A DNA stretch of 64,000 nt from Fulvivirga maritima (GCF_021389955.1 NZ_CP089980.1:5637001-5701000); one strand, 5' to 3'. Shown: positions 1 through 10,070, numbered from the stretch's first letter. The notes: a model not told the origin generated them from the sequence alone. Translations and numbers: made by a program.

Positions 1-1
1 T

Positions 2-547
2 GAAGACGCTGAACTTATGCTTGATGAGTTGGAAAAAACCGGTTTAACCATCGAAGCTGAAGTTACCATGACCAGAAATGATTTTACCCATAACCTGAGG
101 CATTTTAGCCCAGATATAATATTAGCAGACTACAGCCTACCAGAAATGACGGGCTTAGAAGCGCTTAGTATTACTTCTACTGAGTACCCTGATATTCCAT
201 TCATATTTGTGACTGGTACCATTGGCGAAGAAATAGCTGCTGAAACTATTCTTAGTGGTGCATCAGGATTAGTGCTGAAATCTAACTTAAATAAACTTAA
301 CGATGTAATAAAAGACGTATTGGATGAAAAGGGCCGATGGTACAGCAAAAGGCTGGAGTGGGTAAGCAAAAGAATACACAAACGAATAGAGAAAAATATT
401 GATGCATTAAACCGAATAGAAGAGTTTATGCATAGTCAGAATCCTCCAATTGACATTTCAATAGAACTGAATAAAACACTGACCGATCTACGTCAATTGC
501 AAGAAGATTTCAGCAAAAATGAAGACGATTCAAACAGCCAAAATTAA
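2..547 (+). CDS. Response regulator receiver protein (5' end outside window)
   Basis: The frame is already open at base 2 and encodes acidic residues (EDAEL) before the first ATG at base 17, so the true start lies upstream of the window and this is a 5'-truncated copy. It is a CheY-like receiver: the phosphoacceptor aspartate is in ILADYSLPEMTG (around base 128), the conserved Thr in FVTGTIGEE, and the Lys in GLVLKSNL, a variant common in small regulators paired with phytochrome-type or PAS kinases. After the receiver comes about 60 residues of charged helix with no recognisable DNA-binding domain, so output is probably by protein contact. It ends 3 bases before the next ATG, so it is very likely co-transcribed with the CheB-CheR-kinase hybrid that follows and may be its partner. 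Family assignment is firm; partner is inference. Confidence 0.85.
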   Translation, partial: EDAELMLDELEKTGLTIEAEVTMTRNDFTHNLRHFSPDIILADYSLPEMTGLEALSITSTEYPDIPFIFVTGTIGEEIAAETILSGASGLVLKSNLNKLNDVIKDVLDEKGRWYSKRLEWVSKRIHKRIEKNIDALNRIEEFMHSQNPPIDISIELNKTLTDLRQLQEDFSKNEDDSNSQN

Positions 548-550
548 AGA

Positions 551-3500
551 ATGATGTCTCAGCAAAGTAAAGAAAACTCCCAACCAACTAAAGCCACTGA
601 AAATAATCAAGGGGAAATAAAAGCAAAGAAAAAGCACTCCTAAAAAACCAGCTAAACTTAATGTAGTTTGCATTGGTGCTTCAGCTGGAGGTTTAGAAGC
701 CATCAATGCTTTTTTTGATAAGGTGCCTGATAATCCGGGCTTAAGTTTTGTACTGGTGCAGCACCTATCTCCTGATTATAAATCTATGATGCCTGAACTA
801 TTGGCTAAACATACCAAAATAAAAATAGCCAAGGTTACTAATGATATGGCGGTAGAGAAAAACTGCATCTATACCTTACCACCAGATAACAATATATTCA
901 TTAATAATGGCAGACTGTATCTGGAGGCTCGGGGAAACCCAAAATCACTCAACCTGCCTATTAACAACTTCCTAAAATCACTTGCTGAAGATCAAAAAGA
1001 AAGAGCCATTGGGGTTATACTTTCGGGTACGGGTAGTGATGGCACCCTGGGTATAGAATCAGTCAAAGAAAACGGCGGTATGGTCATGGTACAAGATCCC
1101 AATACGGCTGCCTTTGATAACATGCCCAAAAGTGCCATAGCTACAGGCCTGGTAGATTTCATCATGCACCCGAGCCGCATGCCAGATGCTATCATTCAAT
1201 ACGTAAAGCATCCGTATATACAAGAGCTTAAACACTTGAGTATCGATCATGAAAATGAAAAGGGTGACATCCTCAATCAAATACTCACCCTGCTCCATCA
1301 AAAAACCAGACTTGATTTCAGACTTTATAAAAAAGCCACTGTCATTCGCCGTGTAGAACGCAGGATGAGCATAAGAAACATCCTAAGCAAAGAACTATAC
1401 CTTAAATACCTCAATGACTACCCGGAAGAAATTGATTTATTGGGAAATGATATTCTGATTGGCGTTACTGGCTTCTTCAGAGATAATAAAGCCTTTGAAG
1501 AGTTAGATAAAAATGTTCTTTACCAATTAGTAAAAGATGTTAAAGATAAGGAGATCAGAATATGGGTAGTTGGCTGCTCCACCGGTCAGGAAGTATACTC
1601 CTTAGCTATGCTCATTAAAGAGCAGTTTCATAAGCAGCTCAAAACACCTGCTATAAAAATATTCGCTACTGATATTGATCAAAGAGCGATAGATAAGGCC
1701 AGTAAAGGTGTATACCCTGAAACCATTATTGAGGAAATCCCCAAGCATTTACTTCTTAAGTATTTCACTAAGGTAAATGACACTTACCATGTTAAGAAAG
1801 AGCTAAGGCAAATGGTTATTTTCGCGCGCCATGATATCTCAAAAGACCCTCCTTTCAATAATATAGACCTGGCTTGCTGTAGAAACCTACTTATTTATAT
1901 TGAGCCCCCTTTACAGGAAAAAATCCTTACTTACATCCACTTTTCTCTTAATGCCAATAGCTTCCTTTTTCTTGGCAGTAGTGAAACTCCCGGCATGCTT
2001 TCTAATGCCTTTGAAGAGGTAAGCAAGAAGTATAAAATTTATAAAAACTGCATGACTACGCGCATTATAGATGTGCATAGGCTCAACCCATTTGAAAAAA
2101 GCAAAAAGCCTAATTTGGAGCCTTCTAAGAGTGCTTTACCCAGAACTTTTAATGAAAGTAAAATAGTATCTAATTTCAAAGATGCACTGCTAGAAGATAT
2201 GGTACCTCCTACTGTTTTCATTAATGAAAACCTGGATGTAGTACATGTGGCGGGTGACATAGATCGTTATATAAAACTACCTAAAAAACAGCTCACTCTT
2301 AATGTATTAAAAATGGTAGATGAGCAAATCTATGTAAGCATCAGTAATGCCATTTCTAAAGTGAAATCACAAAAGAAAAAGTTTATCTCTCCACTGATAG
2401 AGTTTAATGTTAATGATGAAAAACGGTCAATTAAAATAATAGCTAAGCCCTATATTGAGCCTAATAGTAAAAATACTTATATCATCATTTGCTTTCAGGA
2501 GCTGCTTGAAAGTAATGTTGCACCTATACCTACATCAGGACAGCATCTTAAAACAGATCTTTCTAAAGAAAAAGACGCTCACATACGCAGGCTTGAAGAG
2601 GAACTAAAAGAGACCAAAGAGTACTTACAATCTACCATAGAAGAGCTAGAAACGTCCAACGAAGAACTACAGGCCACTAATGAAGAGCTCATGGCAGCTA
2701 ATGAAGAGCTCCAAAGTAGTAATGAGGAACTCCAAAGTGTAAACGAAGAGCTTTATACAGTTAATAATGAGTTTGAGAATAAACTTATTGAAATGACCGA
2801 GCTCAACGATGACTTGAAAAACTTTCTACAAAGTACCCAAATCGCCACACTTTTCTTAGATAATGATTTAAATATCAAGCGATTTACTAATGCCATTACC
2901 GACTTGGTAAAGCTGAATAATAGTGATATTGGCCGATTTGTTGGCGACTTCAGTAATGATTTTGATGAGTTTAACCTGGTAGGAGCAGCTAATGACATAC
3001 TTACCAATTTCACCGCTAAAGAAGAGGAAGTAATAACTAAAAGCGGTGAAGTTTACCTGATGCAAGCCCTGCCCTATGTTACTTCTAAAAAGGAAATCAA
3101 AGGTGTTGTATTCACTTTTGTAGATGTCAATGAGCTTAAGAAAATCGAAAATCAGCTTAAATACAAAGCCCAGGAGCTTGAAAGAAGTAATATAGAACTA
3201 GAACAGTTTGCCTACCTGGCATCGCATGACCTCAAGGCGCCTATTACTAACCTTGACTCACTCATTAACATTCTGGAAGAAGAAGAATGTGTAACTAAAA
3301 ATGGCGTGGATGTTTTCACAAAGTTAAAAAATGCGGTGAGCCGCATGAAAAAAACCATCTCTACACTTAATGAGGTAATTGCTGTAAAGAAAAACCTTAA
3401 CCTTCAAAAAGAAGAAGTAGTACTAGAAGATCTACTAAAAGAAGTAACGCAAGATATAGAAGAAGAAATTAAGGCTAATAATGCAAAAGTAAAAATTGAT

Positions 3501-3860
3501 ACCCGTGCTTGCAAAACCGTATACTTCCCATCAGTACACTTGCATAATATATGTCAAAATCTGATTACTAATGCCATAAAATATAGTAAACCAGGTGTAG
3601 CTCCCAAAATTGAGGTGACCAGTAGCTTAGAAGATAACTATTGCTGTATTACAGTGAGCGATAATGGCCGTGGAATAGACCTTAAAAACTATGGCAACAA
3701 ATTATTCGGTCTGTTTCAACGCTTCCATTTAGATGTAGAAGGCAAAGGTATAGGACTGCATATCACCAAGTCAATCATAGAAAAATACGGAGGAAAAATA
3801 GATGTATCAAGTGAAGAAGGCAAAGGAACTAAATTTAAAATATATTTAAATAAAAAATAA
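551..3860 (+). CDS. CheB-CheR-PAS-PAS-histidine kinase hybrid 1 (apparent frameshift near base 630)
   Basis: Giant fusion of about 1100 residues. The CheB methylesterase domain keeps its Ser-His-Asp triad (S44 in GASAGG, H71 in VQHLSPDY, D163 in GTGSDG). CheR methyltransferase follows (FFRD motif; SAM loop [10 protein letters not shown] near residue 341; CRNLLIY), then a PAS-like region, a coiled coil of NEELQxx heptads (bases about 2620-2780), a second PAS, HisKA with the phosphoacceptor in ASHDLKAPI (about H892) and a HATPase_c with DNGRGID and GKGIGLHI. No ATG is available in the main frame: the ATG at 551 opens a frame that ends at 643, while GASAGG is read one base later. Removing one A from the run at about 629-633 joins both parts, so a homopolymer error or a real frameshift is present. 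Such fusions usually act as sensory kinases outside classical chemotaxis; no MCP or CheA is nearby. Confidence 0.85.
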
Positions 3861-3983
3861 ATAAAATACCAGTTATACGTATTAATTCTAAATATAGAAT
3901 TACGTATTTATGTGTATAGTAAAATATAAAAATTATTGTTTTCTTGTATAGAATTATAAATGTGGAGAACCAATAGGGAGACT

Positions 3984-4375
3984 ATGATGGATTATAATAA
4001 TATTTTGATTATTGATGACGATGATACCAGTAATTATGTAGCCAGTCAAGCTATAAAAGCACATCGAAAAGATGTTAATATTACTGCTGTGGCCAATGGT
4101 ATGGAAGCTATTGACTATTTAAAAAAGAATACTAATAAAATGCCTAAGTACGTGCTGCTAGACATTAACATGCCACTAATGAACGGATTTGAATTCCTTA
4201 GCTGGTATGATAGCAGCATTTTTAAAGGCACCACTAAAATAATGATGTTTACCACCTCTATTAGAAAAAGGAAAGAGACAGAGCTGGTAAATTTCCTGAC
4301 GTAATCGCTTATATAGAAAAGCCTCTTTCAAGGCACATCATTTCTGAGTATTTCAACTTTGAAAACTTTGATTGA
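3984..4375 (+). CDS. Single-domain response regulator (apparent frameshift near base 4290)
   Basis: CheY-like receiver of about 130 residues. The acidic cluster IIDDDDTSN, the phosphoacceptor D60 in YVLLDINMPLMNG and the Thr of MMFTTS are visible. The main frame stops at 4304, but the remaining signature, YIEKPL with the conserved Lys-Pro, is read in another frame from about 4288 to the TGA at 4375. One extra A in GTAAATTT restores a full-length regulator, so this is scored as one gene with a single-base deletion in a homopolymer. The frame is open from ATG 3960, but the tandem ATGs at 3984 and 3987 sit directly before the receiver and are preferred. It lies about 120 bases after hybrid kinase 1 on the same strand, so it is a plausible target of that kinase. 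Confidence 0.75.
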
Positions 4376-5052
4376 TCGTCTTCAAAACCAGCTTTTAGAC
4401 TTAATTACCATTACTGATTTACCTTCCAGCCTGAACTATTCTCAGTTCTAGCCTTGGTAGTGGTGTGCCTTATTATAACCGATACTATGGATGAATTTCA
4501 ATACAGAATAAAGAAATCATTAAGAAGAGATTACAAGTAAAGCAGAAGATACATTAGTCAGAAGATTTATCCCTTACAAGACATTCGTAATCTACTGTTT
4601 TCAACTAAGTATTAGCCAATAACTAAACTGATTATAAATTATTACCTTCTTAAAATCAGTATCTTCTGCCATGAAGTTGATGAAAAGAAAACTTCATTTT
4701 ACCTAAACATGATGCGAAAAAGCAAAGCGCTCAGCCACCCTCTTTATCCTCTTTTGCGTCACTGATCATTACTTAAAACTAAACATTCCTTTGTTCCTAT
4801 ATTAAATAAAGAGAGTGAGCTGATTTGCCTTGTTTCTCAAAACCAATTTAACAACTGTTGCATTCACACAACAAGATCAAACTAAAACATATCTTTACAA
4901 CTAAGATAGCCCTTTGGAAGCCAATCATTTTTGTTTCCTTGAGCATGGTGTAATGTTACGCTTTCAGAGAATCTGGCAAAAATAAGTAGTGTTAAAAAAT
5001 GTTATAATTCCTGAAGAAATGTAAATAAAGGTCACTTTGGAGCGATTTATCT
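4376..5052. other. Intergenic region, about 680 bases, no gene found
   Basis: No convincing reading frame on either strand. It lies between a plus-strand regulator and the 3' end of the minus-strand TPR gene. It carries several imperfect inverted repeats: an 11-bp pair at 4542-4552 and 4659-4669, an 8-bp pair at 4671-4678 and 4690-4697, and a looser pair around 4733-4748 and 4807-4823. None has a T-tract typical of a terminator. It could be decayed sequence or a structured RNA; I cannot decide. Confidence 0.4.
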
Positions 5053-7269
5053 TCAAAAATCACAATTTTGATCTAGCAATTGCTGAGCTTCATCTAATCC
5101 TAAATCAGCGGCCTTTTTAAAATCCTGGCACGCAGCAAACCGATCATTTTGAAGCTTATAAAGCTTGCCGCGCTCCACATATACTCCCGGAGCTTCAGCA
5201 TAATATTCTAAACTAGAAGTCAGGCTTCCTATAGCCTCCTGATATTTGTACAAACCAGAATACGCAAAGGCCAGGTTAGAATAATAGCTGGGATTCCTTT
5301 TATTAATTTCTATGGCTTTGTTATAACAAGCTACTGCCTGATCATAATCTTCCATATAGTAATAACATAACCCCATATTATTGATCAATTCATCATCCTC
5401 AGCATTAAGCTTTTGAGCTATCTTAAACTGTTTTAATCCTTGATCATACTCTCCTTTATAGAAAAATGAATTGGCCAGGTTTTTCTGATATTGAAAATTC
5501 TTAGGGTCATCTTGCAGTGCCTGCTCAAAATAATGCCCTGCAGAATCATAGGCATCCATCTGAAAGTAAGCAACTCCCAGTTTATTTTTTAATGCAGCAT
5601 GATCTTCATATCCTAAGTTTAAGGCCATCATATAATTATTAATAGCTTCTGTGCTTTCATTTTTCTGAAGCATTAAAACAGCCCTGTCATGGTAGTAATT
5701 AGGATTTTCCGGATTATACTCTATCGCCTTATTCAAGTTAAACAATGCACTGTCACTCTGCCTTAAAGAGAACTGAGTATAGGCCCTGTTGTAATAAGCT
5801 CGAGCAAAGGTGCTGTCTAGTTCGGTGGCGTATTTAAAATCTTCATTAGCCTGATTATAATCTCCAAGTGCGTATTTACACAAGCCACGATAGTTAAGAT
5901 AATCTGCCTCATCAGGATTAAGCTCTATTGCACGCTCCAGATCACCGATAGCAGGATAATATTTGCCAAGGTTATAACGACACACCCCTCGCTGATAATA
6001 CAAAAAGTCATCATAAGAATTGAACTCTATGGCTTTACTATATAACTCAATAGCTCTTTCATAATTTCCAGCTTCAAACTCCTGATTTGCTAAATTAGTT
6101 GGAGATAGCTCTTCCACTCCTTCTATGATCTTACCGTCAAAATCCTCTGGTATATAAAACAACTCCATGTTAACTTCAGGATCTTTTTCCATAGTTTCTA
6201 ACACCAATGTTCTGGTATCTTCTATAGCACTGTAATCTATACTATGAGTACACATGGGCACACCGCCAAACACCTTATGCTCAAGATAAACGGTTAAGCC
6301 AAAACCTTTCTCCTCTCTTATAAGATAAAAGGTATCCTTATCAAAGTAATAAACCTGCACATCCTTACCATCAGGGCTTACCAACTTAATTCTATATGCC
6401 GCCTTCCCATCCAAATCAGCATCTTTTAAAGCACCTGCCTTATATCCATTATCAAGGCAATCTAGAAAAGCATTTTGTATTAAACCCATGTTGTTACTTG
6501 CCTCTCCTAACAATACTGTATCTACTGGGTGCTTAATTATTTCCTTATCAGAAGAATCAAATGTCCAGGAATAATCAGGATTTTGAGCATTTATTAATTT
6601 CATACCCTGAAAAGTCATCTCCATATAAGAATAGCCCCCTGGCACAAAATAAGATACCATGGGTAAATCTACCTTTCCATAACTGATAGTACCGGTGTAT
6701 TTAGATGAAAACCCAACCTCAATAGTACTCATAAATTCCTGCTGCTTTTCAACTATTTCAGCTAAAGAGATATCTGCATTATCTCCTATAGTGGCTACGC
6801 CATATTTCTCTTTATTAGCCTGGCACCTTCGTTCAAATGAAGCCAGCTGACTGGCACTGAGCGCCGCTGCTCTAATAATCTTAAAAGATGCTATTTCTTC
6901 CTCATCATGATATGAAGTGCCTATTATAGTATCTCCTGGCTGTATTTTAAACCTATAAGAATTAGTGCTAATGCTTAGGTACCTACCCTGCTCTATTCTA
7001 TCTTCTTTTATGATCAAATACCCCTCATCCACAGATCCTGAAAACACCGTTTTGGTATTATAATAGTCTGACCACAAAAATTCACCTTTCACTTCACACC
7101 CTTTAGTTTCAGTAATGCTCATGCGCATAAGTAAAGAGGGACCGGTGTAATTACTAAACTCTCCGTACCAATCGCCTTCTAAATATTTTAATTTACATTT
7201 TTCCTTGCCTGCATAAGAAAATGAAAAATTAATGCACAGTGCTAAAAAGCTCAGAATGATGATTCGCAT
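5053..7269 (-). CDS. Secreted TPR-repeat protein with LolA-like central region
   Basis: 738 residues. The start codon is followed by a clean signal peptide (residues 1-20, ending SYAG), so the protein is exported to the periplasm or outer membrane. Residues about 20-130 form a beta-rich domain of unknown type. Residues about 165-375 resemble the outer-membrane lipoprotein-sorting (LolA-like) beta fold, with DGKAAYRIKLVSPDGK and a phrase about colour-coded strands ending in YYFDKDTFYLIREE. From about residue 395 to the end there are roughly ten tetratricopeptide repeats (AIELYSKAIEFN, AIGDLERAIELNPD, AIEYNPENPNYYHDRA). TPRs mediate protein contacts, so the protein probably scaffolds an envelope complex. 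It is a single gene, divergent from the next one. The TPR assignment is firm; the LolA-like reading is tentative. Confidence 0.75.
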   Translation of the reverse strand: MRIIILSFLALCINFSFSYAGKEKCKLKYLEGDWYGEFSNYTGPSLLMRMSITETKGCEVKGEFLWSDYYNTKTVFSGSVDEGYLIIKEDRIEQGRYLSISTNSYRFKIQPGDTIIGTSYHDEEEIASFKIIRAAALSASQLASFERRCQANKEKYGVATIGDNADISLAEIVEKQQEFMSTIEVGFSSKYTGTISYGKVDLPMVSYFVPGGYSYMEMTFQGMKLINAQNPDYSWTFDSSDKEIIKHPVDTVLLGEASNNMGLIQNAFLDCLDNGYKAGALKDADLDGKAAYRIKLVSPDGKDVQVYYFDKDTFYLIREEKGFGLTVYLEHKVFGGVPMCTHSIDYSAIEDTRTLVLETMEKDPEVNMELFYIPEDFDGKIIEGVEELSPTNLANQEFEAGNYERAIELYSKAIEFNSYDDFLYYQRGVCRYNLGKYYPAIGDLERAIELNPDEADYLNYRGLCKYALGDYNQANEDFKYATELDSTFARAYYNRAYTQFSLRQSDSALFNLNKAIEYNPENPNYYHDRAVLMLQKNESTEAINNYMMALNLGYEDHAALKNKLGVAYFQMDAYDSAGHYFEQALQDDPKNFQYQKNLANSFFYKGEYDQGLKQFKIAQKLNAEDDELINNMGLCYYYMEDYDQAVACYNKAIEINKRNPSYYSNLAFAYSGLYKYQEAIGSLTSSLEYYAEAPGVYVERGKLYKLQNDRFAACQDFKKAADLGLDEAQQLLDQNCDF

Positions 7270-7731
7270 GTTGAAAAAAGTTACTATACCAGCTATTATT
7301 TAATCTTAGATTAATCTTAAAAGACACAGCTATGTAACCCGCTATTCTCTTCTAAATAATCTAGTTGAGAGCTAGTTAAGCAATTTTAAATTTTAATTAA
7401 AGACAAATTCATTTTTCAGCAAAAGAGATAGATGCTGGTGCAAAGGAGATTGCTAAAAAATGTCACCTCACTTTATATTATTATAAGAAGACAGAATAAT
7501 AATCAAAGAATAGCGCCATAATTCTATTACATTTTCATATTCAACAAAAGTTACCACCTACAACATTTATGGATATATAGCTGATCATAATATTGAAATA
7601 ACAGATCTAATTGTAAACCAATCATTTATCAAAATTTAGTACATTCAACCTAAAAAACCATGTCAATATATTCTAAAAGAGAGTATAAACTACCAATAAT
7701 ATTTTTGTAACTTAATTTATGTCTTTAACAT
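7270..7731. other. Divergent intergenic region, about 460 bases
   Basis: Very AT-rich spacer between two divergently transcribed secreted-protein genes. Apart from one TAnnTTTG-like element near its right end (listed separately) I see no gene, RNA or strong hairpin in it. Confidence 0.5.
7700..7707 (+). promoter_or_regulatory. Bacteroidota -7 promoter element candidate
   Basis: TATTTTTG fits the Bacteroidota -7 consensus TAnnTTTG and sits 24 bases before the ATG at 7732. No clear -33 TTG is visible at the usual spacing, so this is a weak call. Confidence 0.35.
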
Positions 7732-8301
7732 ATGATGTCGATGAAAATGAAAGGCAATTTTTTATTTATCTTATTCTTTGTTCTATTCTCGTCTGTGGCT
7801 TTCTCTCAACAAATTAACACTAATTGGAATTCCGATTTAGAAGAGGCACTTACGGCCTTTCGCGATTGTGAAAATCAAAGCAATGACTGCCATCAGTATA
7901 TAGGCCAGTCATTAACTACCGTATACAAGGTAAATGATTTTTACAGCAAAGCGAACAGTGAGTATATGCCCGTTTCTGAAATCCATGATTTTTTAAGCAA
8001 TAACAGCTCATGGAGTGAACTGGGACCTGCCTACAGCCAAGATGCCTTGCAAAAGGCACAAGACAAGGCTAATGATAAAAAAGCGGTAGTAGCGGTTTAC
8101 CTTAGTAGTAATGGCTTAGGACATGTAGCTCTGATTCTTCCTGGTACTCTTCAGCCTTCTGGCTCTTGGGGATTACAGGTTCCGAATTCGGCCTCATTTT
8201 TTGCTAATGAGCCATCTCGTTCATTTATTAATAAAGGCTTATCTTATGCTTTCAGCAAGAGCATTATTAAAGATGTAAAACTATACAGTAGGAACTATTG
8301 A
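7732..8301 (+). CDS. Secreted protein, putative papain-fold (CHAP/NlpC-P60-like) amidase
   Basis: 189 residues with a typical signal peptide (residues 1-25, ending VAFSQ). The mature part has a Cys in NDCHQYIGQSL (C53) followed by a helix, and a His in GLGHVALILPG (H131) at the start of a beta strand, then SGSWGLQVPNSASFF and KGLSYAFS. The order Cys-helix, then His-strand within about 80 residues, is that of papain-like cell-wall amidases and endopeptidases (CHAP, NlpC/P60). If so, it would cut peptidoglycan peptides or amide bonds outside the cytoplasm. The overall length fits a single such domain. I do not recognise the exact family. Four in-frame ATGs occur at the start (7732, 7735, 7741, 7747); the choice does not affect the signal peptide. 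It stands alone, followed by a terminator. Confidence 0.45.
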   Translation: MMSMKMKGNFLFILFFVLFSSVAFSQQINTNWNSDLEEALTAFRDCENQSNDCHQYIGQSLTTVYKVNDFYSKANSEYMPVSEIHDFLSNNSSWSELGPAYSQDALQKAQDKANDKKAVVAVYLSSNGLGHVALILPGTLQPSGSWGLQVPNSASFFANEPSRSFINKGLSYAFSKSIIKDVKLYSRNY

Positions 8302-8330
8302 TGAAACAATAATACCTGAAACAAGGAAGC

Positions 8331-8366
8331 AGGCTCTGAGAAATTCATTTTCCGGAGCCTTTTTTA
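8331..8366 (+). terminator. Rho-independent terminator after the secreted amidase-like gene
   Basis: AGGCTCTGAGAAA pairs imperfectly with TTTTCCGGAGCCT, giving a GC-rich hairpin followed by a run of T, 30 bases after the stop at 8301. Confidence 0.7.
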
Positions 8367-8527
8367 ATGCTCAACATTTAAGCTGCAATATCAATAGTTT
8401 AATCACAGCCCTGTTTTGTAATGAAAAACACAACAATACAGCCTTATAATTGCTAATTACTTGACTTTTTTTAAACAAAACTTAAGAATTTATTTAATAA
8501 TGGATAGCATTGAATGAATAAAGGTTA

Positions 8528-8535
8528 TATTTTTG
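8528..8535 (+). promoter_or_regulatory. Bacteroidota -7 promoter element candidate
   Basis: TATTTTTG matches TAnnTTTG and lies 20 bases before the ATG at 8556. An upstream TTG at 8510-8512 is closer than the usual -33 spacing, so the call is tentative. Confidence 0.35.
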
Positions 8536-8555
8536 TTTCAAAAAATTGAATACGT

Positions 8556-9372
8556 ATGAGATTGATGCAGCTCGCACGCCAGCTGGGTAAATCACAGCAG
8601 GAGATTGTAGATTTTCTTTTATCGCAAAATATAGAAATGAAGCTTCATGGTAATTCCAAAGTACCTGATGAAGCCTTACCGCTCATCCATGAGCATTGGG
8701 CCCCAACTGCTGAAGAAAACTCCGATCAACCTAAAGAAGATTTACCTGCTGTAACTAATACCGAAACCCCAGAAGTAGAAGAGGAAATATTACCCACCAC
8801 CACTCCTCAAGAAAGTGAAGCATCAGAACCTAATAACATCGAAGAACCTCTAGCAGTAACTCAAGATACACCTACCCCACCTTCTCAGGTTATTGAAGAC
8901 TCGGAAACAGAAGCTGAGAAGCCCGAAGTAACGGTTATCAGAGCTAAAAAAGTAAAACTAGAAGGCATTAAAGTACTAGGTAAAATAGATCTACCAGAGC
9001 CAAAACCTAAAAAAAGAAGAAACCCCAACCGACGAAAAAGAAACTCAGGAAAGAGAAAAAACACATAGAAGACCTTATAAAAGCAATAACAGAAAAGGCA
9101 AAAGACGGAAGCAACCAGAAAGCTATGAGCAAAAACAAAAACGGCAGGAACGAGAAGAGCTAAGAAAGAAGAAGTTTAAGGAAAAAAAACTGAAGGAGAA
9201 AAAGAAAAAATACTACGAAGAAAATATAAAGAACAAGCTTTCTCAATCTTCCACAAAAAAGAAATCAACCAAAACTAGCTCTGCAGCTTCACGCAAAAAG
9301 AAAACAGTGGAAAAACACTCCAATCCTATAAAAAGATTCTGGGCCTGGCTTAATGGTGCATATGACCATTAA
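8556..9372 (+). CDS. Stand-alone IF2 N-terminal-domain-like protein with basic tail (apparent frameshift near base 9011)
   Basis: Residues 1-50 (MRLMQLARQLGKS, then EIVDFLLSQN and KVPDEALPLI) match the small helical IF2_N fold found at the N-terminus of bacterial translation initiation factor 2, but no GTPase follows. After this come about 75 acidic, Pro/Thr-rich residues and a short VTVIRAKKVKLEGIKVLGKI segment also seen in IF2-like linkers. The first frame stops at 9068; dropping one A from the run of seven at about 9009-9015 continues in a Lys/Arg-rich coil to the stop at 9372, ending KRFWAWLNGAYDH. The joined product is about 270 residues. The charged tail suggests nucleic-acid or ribosome binding. 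True infB is about four times longer, so this is a separate gene, not a broken infB. Function unknown. Confidence 0.6.
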
Positions 9373-9510
9373 GAGATAATATTCCTCATGTATTGAATAA
9401 AACACCCCAGTCTTTTAACCAAAAACAAGGTTAAAAACATAATTATAGCCTGAGCCCTTCTTTCATCATTTTTGTGTTTTATAAGTTATGTTAAACTAAC
9501 CAACTAACTT

Positions 9511-9958
9511 ATGAAACCATATAAATTTATATTAAGCACTCTATTATACATCGGTATTCTTTCCTCTGCATGGGCTCAGACTAATAACCCTATACAAGAG
9601 AAGCAAAACAACAGAATGCGTTCATCTATCAACTCCAGATACAGAGGAGTAGATTATGATAACATAGATTGGCAATCTACAACCGATGGATACTATCAAG
9701 GTAGTTTTGATTACCAGGGGAAGAGAACTCACCACTCAGTTTGATAATAACGGCCAGTGGGTTCAAACTTCAGAAACTATTACTATGGAGAACATACCCT
9801 CTGCATTAAAGAGCAACCTTTCAGACTATAAAAGGTCAAGCGTTAAAAGTGTAAACAGAATAGAGACCGCTGACAATGCCACCTACTATGATGTAGATGT
9901 TACAGGAAGAGAACCTATGAGATTCGATAAAGCAGGTAATCCGATCAAAAATGATTAA
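9511..9958 (+). CDS. Secreted PepSY-like protein (apparent frameshift near base 9718)
   Basis: The first part has a signal peptide (residues 1-22, ending SSAWAQ). The frame ends at 9744, but the expected continuation, GRELTTQFDNNGQW followed by IPSALKSNLSDY and GREPMRFDKAGNP, is read one base later to 9958. Removing one G from the run of four at about 9717-9720 joins them into a protein of about 148 residues. The twice-repeated pattern of a strand ending in FDxxG, then a helix beginning with Pro, is that of the PepSY-like (DUF2874, beta-lactamase-inhibitor-like) periplasmic proteins common in Bacteroidota. Their role is poorly known, possibly inhibition or binding of periplasmic proteins. Monocistronic, with its own terminator. 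Confidence 0.65.
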
Positions 9959-9977
9959 AATACCTTAAAAACTATGA

Positions 9978-10007
9978 AAAAGCCTGGATTTACTTCAGGC
10001 TTTTTTT
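9978..10007 (+). terminator. Rho-independent terminator after the PepSY-like gene
   Basis: AAAGCCTG and CAGGCTTT form a perfect stem with a short loop, followed by seven T. It lies about 20 bases after the stop at 9958. Confidence 0.8.
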
Positions 10008-10070
10008 GTAATATCTGAATTTATTGGCCGTTAATAGGTCTAATATATTTAGATTCTCCATATTGGCAGT

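Noticed and set aside
130-381. Minus-strand and alternative-frame reading frames inside large genes
   Set aside because: They are shadows of real genes, with no signal, start context or family match.
2620-2780. Regular 21-base repeats that could suggest a CRISPR array or minisatellite (also at 19980-20120 and 27910-28060)
   Set aside because: They encode NEELQxx heptads in frame within the kinase hybrids; there are no spacers and no cas genes.
551-3860. A chemotaxis operon based on CheB and CheR domains
   Set aside because: No receptor, CheA or CheW is present and the CheB/CheR domains are fused to PAS kinases.
9686-9958. Independent gene starting at 9686
   Set aside because: Its first 10 residues are out-of-frame sequence of the PepSY-like gene; the family core begins after the G4 run.
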